The notes beneath the pieces are model-generated. The model was not told the DNA's origin. It made no database searches and worked only from the letters and a program-made list of their open reading frames with translations. Below are positions 45,411-58,192 of a stretch of 64,000 nt of DNA, one piece after another. A program made the position numbers and the translations under genes. Origin of the DNA: Protula sp. h YS-2021 (lineage: Eukaryota; Annelida; Polychaeta; Sabellida; Serpulidae); the NCBI GenBank assembly GCA_949752745.1, contig OX457031.1, forward strand, positions 8,283,328 to 8,347,327, given 5' to 3'. Numbering within the stretch: position 1 is the stretch's first letter; every line of letters starts with the position of its first letter.

Positions 45411-46189
45411 AAACTTTGATGTTTTTTCCTTATCAGTTTTTATAATTTATCCCAAGTTTGCAGTTGAAACAAACCACCGGAAAAACCCGAAAGTGCGAAT
45501 TAGCTTATATAAGCACTGCTCTGGGGTCGTTTGACTTCGTCGCAAAAGATAGATAATGCCAACACGTATATGAATACAACAGCAGCCGAAATTCTTCTCA
45601 CATAATGAAAAAAAATGGAAATCAGCTTTCTTTGCACAACATTGAACTTCTTAGAGCCACATTTCCAAAATTTCTATTCCTTTGCATGTTTGAAAAAGCT
45701 GTGATTTGGCATTTGAGTTTGGGACGAAAATTTTAAGTAAAATGCTAACACAGGCTTATTTGCACACTCGCAACTTTAACCACAGATGAATCAGGTTTTA
45801 CAAAACAAATGAATGCAACTTACGGTTAAATTCTGGCGTTATTTTTCCAAAAATTGAACACACTTCAATATCCAACATGTCAGCTTGGAATCACTTTTGC
45901 TAATGCGCACAAAGACGCGGTAGAAAGTAAAACCGCGAAATTCTCGGGGGGGGGTGCAACTATTTTCCTGCTGACATAAGACTTTATAAGACTTCAAAAC
46001 AGAGGTAAAAAAGGCCGATTATTGCCTGAAAATATAAATCTATGTATTTTTGCAAATGTTGCTTAAAAATTGAAAGTCATACAATATAAATATTTAATTA
46101 CTTTAAACTTTCACGGACCCGTTGACACAGATAATGTACTTTCCCAAAATATCGCGCATGCGCTGCATTAGCATGACACATAAACAAAG

Positions 46190-49100
46190 AATGGGGACGC
46201 ACATCAGAGATGTAAAGGGTGTAAAAAAATCATGTCAAACTAAGACTTCAAGAGCACTGCTCAGCCGGACAAAATAAAATATATTTGAATTTTTATCAAC
46301 AGACTTTACAATGTTGAACCTGTTATATGAAAGAATACCAGTATATATTTCATTGTTTATTTGACATAACAACACATCCTCCCTATTTTGAATGGGCGAA
46401 TCCCGTAGTTCATCTAGACGAGCCGTGTCTTATGTCCGCATGTAGACAAAACCGTTCTTAAAAGTTGAATTATGTTGAATTGAGAATATGGAAGCTCGGG
46501 TCTTCATTTCTTTTTCCAGCCCCCTCATAATCGTAATCGTTCCCACTTGCCTGATATTACAATATAATTTGCTCAAACGCATGTTTAGACTTTTACATAC
46601 ATGATGAGGCCGGCATAATATAAAGTTATGTAGGGTAAAGAATAATAGTTTTCACACTGCAAGGCCTCCTATATTAGCACATTCTACAAAACAGACAGTA
46701 TCTACTCGTTGAATTCAAGACAGTAACTTCCAAACTTTACATATTCTTTTTATAACTAATAAAAACGCAGTTGTTAAGTAGACTAAAGTGCAGCAAAGGA
46801 AAAATACATTTCCTCTTTATATTTTACATACATTGAGTGGGAAAAGATTCTTTAAAATCTGTGCTTCCTGTGTCCCAACTTGCGAGGAAATGTATCCTTA
46901 TTATTTCGAGAAATTCTATCAGGGGAATTAGGGGAAATATTGAATAAAATACACTATTTATCTGACAAATAAAATACAAATAACACAAAAATCAAACGGT
47001 TCTTTATTATATAATCCTAAATGGCAAAAAGAAGTTACCAGAAAGCATTTTTTCTAGACGCTGTGTAAGACGTTATAGAGGCAATACATAGCCTAATTTC
47101 GCATAAGGCATTTCGTTATTTATTCCACCATAAAAGCAAAAAAAAGGACAACTAGAAAAAGAAAGGAAATCTTTGTTTTTATTTTTTAGGTCATGTGTCG
47201 AAGATGTGTTCTTATTCTTGAAGAAACGAAGTTTTTAGAGGGACCGAAAATGTAAACAGAGGTGACCTAGTTGAAACAAGGGGCCGGGTACTTGAGGTTT
47301 ACTAGGGGCGTCAGCTTTTTTAATTAAAACAATCTAATATATTATAACATCAATTAGCATCACTACAAGGATATAAAATGAATTATGTTTTTATTTATAT
47401 TATTGAATAGTTTGAAATAAACTTCATACCAAGAAATGTTAGAAAATAACAGTTAAAACATCCGCCGCAACAAAGTGTCATGGTGGCACCCCAACAGAGT
47501 CGTCTCCCCCACCACGTGTTCTCAAGGTGTTGTCATTTTCCCCAACGCTGATTGGCTGGGAATCAAGAAAGGGGACAGACATCAGGGTGTAAAAAATCAT
47601 GTCAAGCTAAGACTTCAAGAACACTGCTCAGCCGGACAAAATAAAATATATTTAAATTTTTATCAACAGACTTTACAATGTTGAGCCTGTTATACGAAAG
47701 AATACCAATATATATTTCATTGTTTATTTGACATAAACAACACATCCTCCCTATATTGAATGGGCGAATCCCGTAGTTCACCTAGACGAGCCGTGTCTTA
47801 TGTCCGCATGTAGACAAAACCGTTCTTAAAAGTTGAATTATGTTGAACTGAGAATATGGAAGCTCGGGTCTTCATTTCTTTTTCCAGCCCCCTCATAATA
47901 ATAATCGTTCCCACTTGCCTGATATTACAATATAATTTGCTCAAACGTATGTTTAGGCTTTTACATACATAATGATGCCGGCATAATATAAAGTTATGTA
48001 GGGTAAAGAATAATAGTTTTCACACTGCAAGGTCTCCTATATTAGCACATTCTACAAAATAGACAGTGTCCACTCGTTGAATTCAAGACAGTTGCTTTCA
48101 AACTTTACATATTCTTTTTATAACTAATAAAAACGCAGTTGTTAAGTAGACTAAAGTGCAGCAAAGGAAAAATACATTTCCTCTTTATATTTTACATACA
48201 TTGAGTGGGAAAAGATTCTTTAAAATCTGTGCTTCCTGTGTCCCAACTTGCGAGGAAATGTATCCTTATTATTTCGAGAAATTCTATCAGGGGAATTAGG
48301 GGAAATATTGAATAAAATACACTATTTATCTGACAAATAAAATACAAATAACACAAAAATCAAACGGTTCTTTATTATATAATCCTAAATGGCAAAAAGA
48401 AGTTACCAGAAAGCATTTTTTCTAGACGCTGTGTAAGACGTTATAGAGGCAATACATAGCCTAATTTCGAATAAGGCATTTCGTTAGTTATTCCACCATA
48501 AAAGCAAAAAAAAAGGACAACTAGAAAAAGAAAGGAAATCTTTGTTTTTATTTTTTAGGTCATGTGTCGAAGATGTGTTCTTATTCTTGAAGAAACGAAG
48601 TTTTTAGAGGGACCGAAAATGTAAACAGAGGTGACCTAGTTGAAACAAGGGGCCGGGTACTTGAGGTTTACTAGGGGCGTCAGCTTTTTTAATTAAAACA
48701 ATCTAATATATTATAACATCAATTAGCATCACTACAAGGAAATAAAATGAATTATGTTTTTATTTATATTATTGAATAGTTTGAAATAAACTTCATACCA
48801 AGAAATGTTAGAAAATAACAGTTAAAACATCCGCCGCAACAAAGTGTCATGGTGGCACCCCAACAGAGTCGTCTCCCCCACCACGTGTTCTCAAGGTGTT
48901 GTCATTTTCCCCAACGCTGATTGGCTGGGAATCAAGAATGGGGACAGACATCAGGGTGTAAAAAATCATGTCAAGCTAAGACTTCAAGAACACTGCTCAG
49001 CCGGACAAAATAAAATATATTTAAATTTTTATCAACAGACTTTACAATGTTGAGCCTGTTATACGAAAGAATACCAATATATATTTCATTGTTTATTTGA

Positions 49101-50300
49101 CATAAACAACACATCCTCCCTATATTGAATGGGCGAATCCCGTAGTTCACCTAGACGAGCCGTGTCTTATGTCCGCATGTTGACAAAACCGTTCTTAAAA
49201 GTTGAATTATGTTGAACTGAGAATATGGAAGCTCGGGTCTTCATTTCTTTTTCCAGCCCCCTCATAATAATAATCGTTCCCACTTGCCTGATATTACAAT
49301 ATAATTTGCTCAAACGCATGTTTAGGCTTTTACATACATGATGAGGCCGGCATAATATAAAGTTATGTAGGGTAAAGAATAATAGTTTTCACACTGCAAG
49401 GTCTCCTATATTAGCACATTCTACAAAATAGACAGTGTCCACTCGTTGAATTCAAGACAGTTGCTTTCAAACTTTACATATTCTTTTTATAACTAATAAA
49501 AACGCAGTTGTTAAGTAGACTAAAGTGCAGCAAAGGAAAAATACATTTCCTCTTTATATTTTACATACATTGAGTGGGAAAAGATTCTTTAAAATCTGTG
49601 CTTCCTGTGTCCCAACTTGCGAGGAAATGTATCCTTATTATTTCGAGAAATTCTATCAGGGGAATTAGGGGAAATATTGAATAAAATACACTATTTATCT
49701 GACAAATAAAATACAAATAACACAAAAATCAAACGGTTCTTTATTATATAATCCTAAATGGCAAAAAGAAGTTACCAGAAAGCATTTTTTCTAGACGCTG
49801 TGTAAGACGTTATAGAGGCAATACATAGTCTAATTTCGAATAAGGCATTTCGTTAGTTATTCCACCATAAAAGCAAAAAAAAGGACAACTAGAAAAAGAA
49901 AGGAAATCTTTGTTTTTATTTTTTAGGTCATGTGTCGAAGATGTGCTCTTATTCTTGAGAAAACAGAAGTTTTAAGAGAGACCGAAAATGTAAACAATGG
50001 AAACGGAAGTGACCTAGTTCAGACAGGAGGCCGGGTTTACTAGGGGCGTCAGCTTTTTTAATTAAAACAATCTAATATATAATAGTATCAATTAGCATTA
50101 AAACAAGGAAATAAAATGAATTACTTCTTTATTTATATTATTGAGTAGTTTGGAATGAACTTCATACCAAGAAATGTTAGAAAATAGCAGTTGGAACATT
50201 CGGCGCAACAAAGTGTCATGGCGGCACCCCCAACAGAATCGTCTCCCCCACCACGTGTTTTCAAGATGTTGTCATTTTCTCCAACGCTGATTGGCTGGGA
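46190..50300. repeat. Three tandem copies of a 1.37-kb unit
   Basis: Units start near 46190, 47570 and 48939 with a spacing of about 1,369-1,371 bp. Units 2 and 3 are nearly identical until about 49930, where unit 3 diverges. Each unit end contains, on the minus strand, a CCAAT box (ATTGG at 47551), a CACGTG E-box (47513) and an ATG in strong Kozak context (GCCACCATGACA). No long reading frame is present. Confidence 0.93.
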
Positions 50301-50615
50301 ACGACGTTGCGCAGACTCATTAAAACTTGATGAATATTTCACACTCGATAAATTGAAGCGCCCCCTATAGTTTACACACTTTTTCGAGTGTATAGCTTAC
50401 ACAGTGGATATTGAGTGTAAACAGCACATAAAAAGCAGAATGGGGACATTGCAGATTCGAAATGGCAGTACCAAGTTAACACCATACACAAATTTTCAGC
50501 GCTCTTCAACAGAGGACATGGCATTTTGTCCTCACTTGAAGGTTAGGTCCTCAGTTAAAAGGTCTGTACTTGTGTTTTCACACGATTTGTGTCCTGTGTT
50601 TGCCACTCGGACAAA

Positions 50616-50617
<2 letters not shown>

Positions 50618-50695
<78 letters not shown>
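50618..50695. repeat. (CA)39 microsatellite
   Basis: 78 bp of uninterrupted CA. Reading frames through it are artefacts. Confidence 0.99.
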
Positions 50696-50696
<1 letters not shown>

Positions 50697-52982
50697 CGGA
50701 CAACAAATTCCCTACAAGTGAAGAGTATAGCCCAGCGACGTATAGTCAACTACAAGAGCAAGTTTCAATGATGTGCATGCAAAAAGAAACCAGGTATTAC
50801 TTTTTTGTGCTTTCGTCGATAACGTGGCATTCAAATTCTTTATAAGTGAAACGATAACACCATTGTTGTATTTACATTTCAACTGTTGACAGTTCAGACT
50901 TGAAGCGAAAAGCTGCAGAACACAAAAATTTACGGTTAAAAATTCAGCGGGTTAAGTGTGAATGGATTACTCGAAACCAGTCATATATTAACGGCGTTTG
51001 TCCGTCTATTATGTATAAACACGGATGGATATTATTTAAAAGTTGTTCCTCTCCTTTATGAGTATTTTCGCGGAATCCCCAGTGGGTCTGCGGAGTAGAG
51101 TTTGGTTGTTGAACACATTTTAAAAAGTAGTACTATTTTTGCGGAATCTCTAGTGGATCTGCGGAGTTAAAAGGTGTTATACACAAAAGAGCGAACCGCC
51201 GAAGAGGATGGCTGTTGAACAACAACGGGTCCAGCACGTGCTGAGCGCATGCGAAACACTGCCACATCTCACCAGTACAACCACGGCTGAAATTAGCCTC
51301 TGCCTGAGCGTGTACCCACTCGCGGCGGATGTAACTGGTACAGTCCTTACTGTCAGTTGTCTGTTCTTGGTGGTGTTTTAGAAACATTAAACAAAAGAGA
51401 CAGTTTGTCTTATTTTTGTTTCGAATAAATAACATCTTTTCATTCAGTTTTAAAAGCACACCACGACGATAATTGAGTGATATTGCAAGGTTTTATCACC
51501 TAAGTTAACATGAAGCGAAATCAAACTTTTACTATCTGTTGAAGTCAGCGGCGAAATATCTTGCCAGTGTGCTCCTCTTTTCAAAACCTTGCAAAATAGT
51601 GGTCGAAAATGTTATCTTCCATGTACCAGTTACCGGCAACACCGTCTACATATCGGGACATTCCCCCTCCAAATAATTAAGCCAGTTCGTACTTTCGGAT
51701 ATTTCCGATATTGCATTTTTTGGATAAATTATAAAGAAATGACAAGAGAAAAACATCAAAATTCTAATATTCATTCAACATGCACCCTTTCGATTTTAAA
51801 AAGCCATCATATGATCTTTTAAAAACTACTTTTCATATTATTCAGCCCCTTTAGTAGCCAACGTGTGAATATGTTTCTGGTAAACTGGAATTTTGTTGAT
51901 TTTTTGCCCGTTTTTTTCTGTCATTTCTTTATATCCTTATCCCAACCGAATTCAGTCCAAACGCAAAAACGTTTCGGCAGAAGTCTGGGTACGAATCCGC
52001 TTATGGGGGCCGAGGGATATTTCTGATTCTTATTTCAGGGTTTCTGTGAAGTATGCATCGGCCTATTGACGACTGTTGTACATTGGATTTTGAAAAAGAA
52101 ATTTAGTTTGTTTTTATTTTAGATAGTTAAAAAAAATCATTTGTTGATTTCCCACCTTAATTTAGCTCCGAGCAAGCTCTACGAGGGAGAGGAGAACGAA
52201 TGACCACAGTAGATTGAAATTGGTGAAACTGAAAAGACCATCTCCCACAGCTGAAAACCATTTTTATTTGTCAAGTATCGCAGAATAGGGAATATTTAAG
52301 TCGAAAGAGTTGGGAACATTTGCATCGGGCTTACGCAGTTTTGTTAGAATTGAACATTTTGTTGTCACCAATTACGATATACTCTAACCAATTAATTCTA
52401 TCTCCTCTCCCTCGTAGTCCTATATGACTGTTGCGGTCTTCATATGACAGCAAGCTTTATGTCCTAGGAAGATAGAAAGGGTCCACTGGGACTAAGCCAG
52501 CGCTTCCTTAAATTGAGACATATATATCAGTCAAAACTATGAAACCTTTTATTATCCCGCCTGGGCGCGGAAATCCTAAATTCTGGAATGCCATGACATA
52601 CCCAATAAAAATGGAATTGTTCTACATGCCACAAATCTTTTCATAAAGAATCAACACGAAAATTCATTACATGTGAAACATATTTATGACACTTAGAATT
52701 TTGCCGAAAAGATTGGGCGTTTCGACCGTATTGTGTTGGATAAACATACACCGAAATGATGGAAAAAACTAGTCCCGTCGAACCTTTTCTGTCTTCCCAG
52801 ATCAGAGAGGCTCACAGATCCGCCAATTGAGAAAACCATATAGATCTGAATTTTCCAGGCTGTTGTACGGAACTAAGAGGGATCTAGTACATTCAAGAAA
52901 CTAAAAAAGCCAAAGCCAAGTAGGTTATTTGCAGGGAATGCTAAGTACAAGTATCAAGCTGGTTAAATATCAAGGGAAAAAC
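50696..52982. other. Intergenic DNA with scattered repeats, no gene recognised
   Basis: Near 51062-51098 and 51137-51169 a GCGGAATC...GTGG.TCTGCGGAGT block occurs twice. An inverted interspersed repeat lies at 51775-51985. A 108-codon minus frame at 51133-51459 resembles no family I know. Confidence 0.5.
51775..51985 (-). repeat. Interspersed repeat, inverted copy
   Basis: Reverse complement of the segment at 45200-45410 with moderate divergence. Confidence 0.7.
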
Positions 52983-53585
52983 TTAAAGGGAAATGCGGGT
53001 ATCTCACCTACAATTGACATTTCCTTCATACTTTCACAGTTTAATCCTTTGAGGGTATTCATTTAAAAATTGCAAAAGAAAAAGGGGGGTCACCGATGTT
53101 ATAAGAGAAATAAAGATACTGAAAGGTCGCGTACTTTTACTAGGGAAACCATTGGGAAAACCAAGAAGTTTCAATCAAAATGCAAAATTCACACATAATC
53201 ACAATTGACAATTGCCTGATTTTTTCCCTGTTTGAAGAAAATGTCATACGAAATGTTTTAAGCAAATAAAAAATAGATGTCACCGTATGAATAACAGAAT
53301 TATACAATCTTTTTGACAAAATCCCATTGACGCAATGGTTAAATGGTGAAAACAGTGTAATATGCTTTTAAGGGGGAAGATATAAACACAGGCCCTTCCA
53401 GGAACAAAATATCAACACAGACCATTTCTGGACACGAGCCTATTTGTCTTTGAAAAGAACTTTTCGATCTGGACGGATTTAATAGTTATTTATTTTGTGT
53501 AAACATGGATTCAAACTCTGCGATATTCAATGTAATGCGCATTTCGGTCGCTAGATGGCGCAGAGATACCCGCATTTCCCTTTAA
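52983..53585. mobile_element. TTAA-flanked MITE with 19-bp perfect terminal inverted repeats
   Basis: AGGGAAATGCGGGTATCTC (52987-53005) is matched exactly in inverted orientation at 53563-53581. Both ends are flanked by TTAA (52983-52986 and 53582-53585). The 595-bp interior has no coding frame. TTAA duplication is typical of piggyBac-type transposition, so a non-autonomous piggyBac-like element is the best guess. Confidence 0.85.
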
Positions 53586-53741
53586 GGGCTGTCAACAGTT
53601 AGTAAATGAACTGCGAGTACATGTCCTTCACTCAGATTCGTTAACATCAACGAACACTGCTCTTAAGTTTACGGTTAAAACTACTTCAAAGATATATTTA
53701 CGTTTACACAGAAACATATGAAGGGGGAAGCTGAAGATACC

Positions 53742-53956
53742 GGCTACAAACTGGGGCAAAATATTACCGATGGGCTACAAACTGGGGCAGAATATTACCG
53801 ATGGGCTACAAACTGGGGCAAAATATTACCGATGGGCTACAAACTGGGGCAGAATATTATCGATGGGCTACAAACTGGGGCAAAATATTACCGATGGGCT
53901 ACAAACTGGGGCAAAATATTACCGATGGGCTACAAACTGGGGCAAAATATTACCGA
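53742..53956. repeat. 31-bp minisatellite, seven copies
   Basis: Unit GGCTACAAACTGGGGCAAAA plus TATTACCGATG, repeated without spacers, with only A/G and C/T variants. Because 31 is not a multiple of three, the peptide repeats every 31 residues and all plus frames stay open. Confidence 0.97.
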
Positions 53957-54175
53957 GAAAAAAACTGTTTTTATCAGTACAAAATTATTTGACCATAAAA
54001 ATTGTGCGACCTGATTTCATTGATGGCGTCATTGATTTGGTGCATTATTTAAAAAAAACGCTAATGGCCCGTGTTGTGCGCCTGGATTAGCAAAATTGAC
54101 ATCATTGACAAAATTCCATTTTACTAGAAAGATATTCACAAATGGGCTATAGAAGGGGTAGAAAAATATGTAACA

Positions 54176-54275
54176 AAGTTTTTAGTCCCCGGTCGACGCG
54201 TAGCGCGGAGCGGGGACTATTGAATCCGGGTCCCTCCGTCTGTCCGTCAGCATTTGGCATAGGGTGCCGTTTCAA
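54176..54275. repeat. Interspersed element end abutting the satellite
   Basis: TTTTTAGTCCCCGGTCGACG followed by GCGGAGCGGGGAC forms a hairpin, and CCGTCTGTCCGTCAGC follows. Satellite array B begins immediately after, within a monomer, so this element or a breakpoint truncated the array. Confidence 0.55.
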
Positions 54276-56632
54276 AGTAAAACAAATACTCGCGGGGTCA
54301 AACAGCATGATTTCATAAAGACAGGTGTCCTGACTTAATATTGGAAAACGAAAAAACCTGCCCCGTAATTTTTGAAAGCTCTTGATAAATCGACAATCCC
54401 CTACCACCAATCCCACCCACCCACCCCCAATATTAAATGAGGATGTTTGTCAATACACCTTTTCCTGTCTACCTAGCAAGTGCTTTGTTTAAACCAACCG
54501 CACGAGTTTAAGTAATAACGCCACAACCGATGGCCCGCGTTGCCGACTTACAACACTACGTCCCATGTTACCATGAAAACACTGACATTACTAACACCAT
54601 GGAAGACATCACGTTTCACCGCCAGAAAATGCAAGGACAGAAACATAAGCATAAAAAACATGTTATACAATGAATAGCAACGAAGGAAGTGTATATTTAT
54701 CCTTTCTACTTCGCTACCGTGCGCTTTGCGTCTTCAACATTGTTCCCTTCCCACTCAAGTTACACAGTTAGTCCCACACACGAACCCCGTGCCAAGGTAA
54801 GACTTGAACGTCACCGCACAGCCCCCCGCCCTTACTTTCATTTCTACCAAGTACGCTTTCTGACAGCGAAACTAAAAGCAAATTAAAACAAATACTCGCA
54901 GGGTCAAACAGCATGATTTCATAAAGACAGGTGTCCTGACTTAAAAGTGGCAAACGAAAAAACCTGCCCCGTAATTTTTGAAAGCTCTTGATAAATCGAC
55001 AATCCCCTACCACCAATCCCACCCACCCACCCCTAATATTAAATGAGGATGTTTGTCAATACACCTTTTCCTGTCTACCTAGCAAGTGCTTTGTTTAAAC
55101 CAACCGCACGAGTTTAAGTAATAACGCCACAACCGATGGCCCGCGTTGTCGACTTACAACACTACGTCCCATGTTACCATGAAAACACTGACATTACTAA
55201 CACCATGGAAGACATCACGTTTCACCGCCAGAAAATGCAAGGACAGAAACATAAGCATAAAAAACATGTTATACAATGAATAGCAACGAAGGAAGTGTAT
55301 ATTTATCCTTTCTACTTCGCTACCGTGCGCTTTGCGTCTTCAACATTGTTCCCTTCCCACTCAAGTTACACAGTTAGTCCCACACACGAACCCCGTGCCA
55401 AGGTAAGACTTGAACGTCACCGCACAGCCCCCCTCCCTTACTTTCATTTCTACCAAGTACGCTTTCTGACAGCGAAACTAAAAACAAAGTAAAACAAATA
55501 CTCGTGGGGTCAAACAGCATGATTTCATAAAGACAGGTGTCCTGACTTAATATTGGAAAACGAAAACACCTGCCCCGTAATTTTTGAAAGCTCTTGATAA
55601 ATCGACAATCCCCTACCACCAATCCCACCCATCCACCCCCAATATTAAATGAGGATGTTTGTCAATACACCTTTTCCTGTCTACCTAGCAAGTGCTTTGT
55701 TTAAACCAACCGCACGAGTTTAAGTAATAACGCCACAACCGATGGTCCGCGTTGCCGACTTACAACACTACGTCCCATGTTACCATGAAAACACTGACAT
55801 TACTAACACCATGGAAGACATCACGTTTCACCGCCAGAAAATGCAAGGACAGAAACATAAGCATAAAAAACATGTTATACAATGAATAGCAACGAAGGAA
55901 GTGTATATTTATCCTTTCTACTTCGCTACCGTGCGCTTTGCGTCTTCAACATTGTTCCCTTCCCACTCAAGTTACACAGTTAGTCCCACACACGAACCCC
56001 GTGCCAAGGTAAGACTTGAACGTCACCGCACAGCCCCCCTCCCTTACTTTCATTTCTACCAAGTACGCTTTCTGACAGCGAAACTAAAAACAAAGTAAAA
56101 CAAATACTCGCGGGGTCAAACAGCATGATTTCATAAAGACAGGTGTCCTGACTTAATATTGGAAAACGAAAACACCTGCCCCGTAATTTTTGAAAGCTCT
56201 TGATAAATCGACAATCCCCTACCACCAATCCCACCCATCCACCCCCAATATTAAATGAGGATGTTTGTCAATACACCTTTTCCTGTCTACCTAGCAAGTG
56301 CTTTGTTTAAACCAACCGCACGAGTTTAAGTAATAACGCCACAACCGATGGCCCGCGTTGCCGACTTACAACACTACGTCCCATGTTACCATGAAAACAC
56401 TGACATTACTAACACCATGGAAGACATCACGTTTCACCGCCAGAAAATGCAAGGACAGAAACATAAGCATAAAAAACATGTTATACAATGAATAGCAACG
56501 AAGGAAGTGTATATTTATCCTTTCTACTTCGCTACCGTGCGCTTTGCGTCTTCAACATTTTTCCCTTCCCACTCAAGTTACACAGTTAGTCCCACACACG
56601 AACCCCGTGCCAAGGAAAGACTTGAACGTCTA
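54276..56632. repeat. Satellite array B, about four 605-bp monomers
   Basis: Same monomer as array A. The right junction with gene flanking DNA (56632) is the same as in array A, showing that the array edge was duplicated together with the gene. Confidence 0.97.
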
Positions 56633-56740
56633 GGACACGCCTATAACTATAACAGTTTACAGAAGTCAAAAGTATCACATTTTTCGATATTTTGAAACAA
56701 GTGGACGGGAGCACTGACAAGGCTTGAAACTAGAATTTGT

Positions 56741-56961
56741 TTAGCTGAAGGGTTCAAATTGTTTTCTCGACTCCGCAGTTATCCTGTTCTTGATGTAATA
56801 CTTGATACCATCCCAGTCTCGCTGATCTAAATCCTTTTCTTGACTTTTAGCTTTCATAATTTCACTTTTTCCTGGGAGTCTTTTGATGGAAATAAACTTG
56901 CCAAGACTGCGTTCTACTGCACCTATTTCTGCTTGTGACCATTTTTGCCGTTTTTTGACAC
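56741..56961 (-). CDS. Gene B terminal exon: SANT/Myb-like module
   Basis: Identical in protein to the exon at 34015-34235, with the same acceptor and stop. Confidence 0.78.
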
Positions 56962-57282
56962 CTGAAAACATTTTTCATAGGAATATTAAATGTCAACCTG
57001 TTTCGGTTTTTAGTGTTTGACCTGTTATTTAGTTTTTTTGTTGATAAAACGAAGGAAGACAACATGAAAACAATGCTATTGATCTCTTTTCGTTGCGGAT
57101 TGCTACTTAAGCGAGTACTAACATCACATTTTAATGTAACATGTGTGGCATATCAAAAGTACACATGTTTTCAGACTTATTCTTCACCTCTTTATGCGCT
57201 TAAACGTACTTTGCTAGTGAAACTTGACGGTTTACATAAATATGAAAAAACACTCTGACGCTTGTATAGAGTAAAACCTTAC

Positions 57283-57324
57283 TCGCTCTTCTGCATGGTT
57301 CTTTCGGATGCTGTTTTTTCCCAC
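57283..57324 (-). CDS. Gene B 42-bp linker exon
   Basis: Counterpart of 34557-34598 with the same splice signals and phase. Confidence 0.58.
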
Positions 57325-57530
57325 CTGTTAACAAGAAATACATGCAAAACTAAGAAGCGATAACCGATGCATGCTGTGAATACATTCTTTCTAGAATTAG
57401 TTTTCACTTGAACGGTAAAATATCTAATTGAATGCGCAAGCTTGATATGCTATTTTACTTAAATGGATCTGTAAAAATTTCCCATAAGACGAAAATGACA
57501 ATGCATCATATCATTTTACAAAAAAATTAC

Positions 57531-57773
57531 CGAGTTCGTCTTCAGGCTCACTTTGTTCTTCTTCAGCTTGGCTCTTTTTTTTCTTTAAGCTTCTGATTGT
57601 ATTCGACAGCCAACGATGAACTGTGCGCTCATCTTTGCTCTTCAGGAAATGCTCATCATGAATTTTCTCTCTTATTGTTCGCAACGTTGGTACTTTGAGG
57701 CTTTTCAAATTATCTTTAAAAACCTGATGCATCACATCTTTCTCTATGGCAGAAAAGGTTACTTTTTGGGACA
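57531..57773 (-). CDS. Gene B second SANT/Myb-like module
   Basis: 81 codons, same peptide as 34805-35047, phase 1 to phase 1. Confidence 0.8.
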
Positions 57774-58192
57774 CTGCAAATAAGCAAATCCAATTATAAG
57801 TATTTTATGCTTTAAGTGTTTGAACCAGCAATTCAACCACAAGTGCAGAACACAAATCTTTGTCTACCATGCGAACTTGTACTTATCAGTTTTGTGTGAT
57901 AAGTCAGATTTAAAATGTGCTATGCGTGTTCAAAATTAATCATATCAACAGCATGTACAATTCGACATCTAAAAATTAGAAACCAACAGACAGAAACCGG
58001 GTAACAAACCGTCGAAACGGTAACTGTATCGTTCCCATTCAACTAGGGTCCTGTCTTCGCACGAAATTAAGCCGACATATGCAAAAAGAAACGAGTAGTA
58101 AAAGACCGAAAACGAACAAGTTCTCCCTTTGCTGGCACAAGAAACCAAACAAAAAATAAAAACAAAACACACAAAACAATTCCTCTTCTTAC

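Noticed and set aside
47475..49053. 69-codon plus frames in the 1.37-kb units
   Set aside because: They run through the AT-rich 3' part of the repeat with no domain and exist only because the unit is duplicated.
50404..50845. Frames with His-Thr runs
   Set aside because: They are translations of the (CA)39 microsatellite.
51133..51459. 108-codon minus-strand frame
   Set aside because: No recognisable domain, no clear splice context and a repeated GCGGAATC block at its 3' end; not enough to call a gene.
53742..53956. CRISPR-like array
   Set aside because: The 31-bp units are directly adjacent with no spacers, and the genome is eukaryotic.
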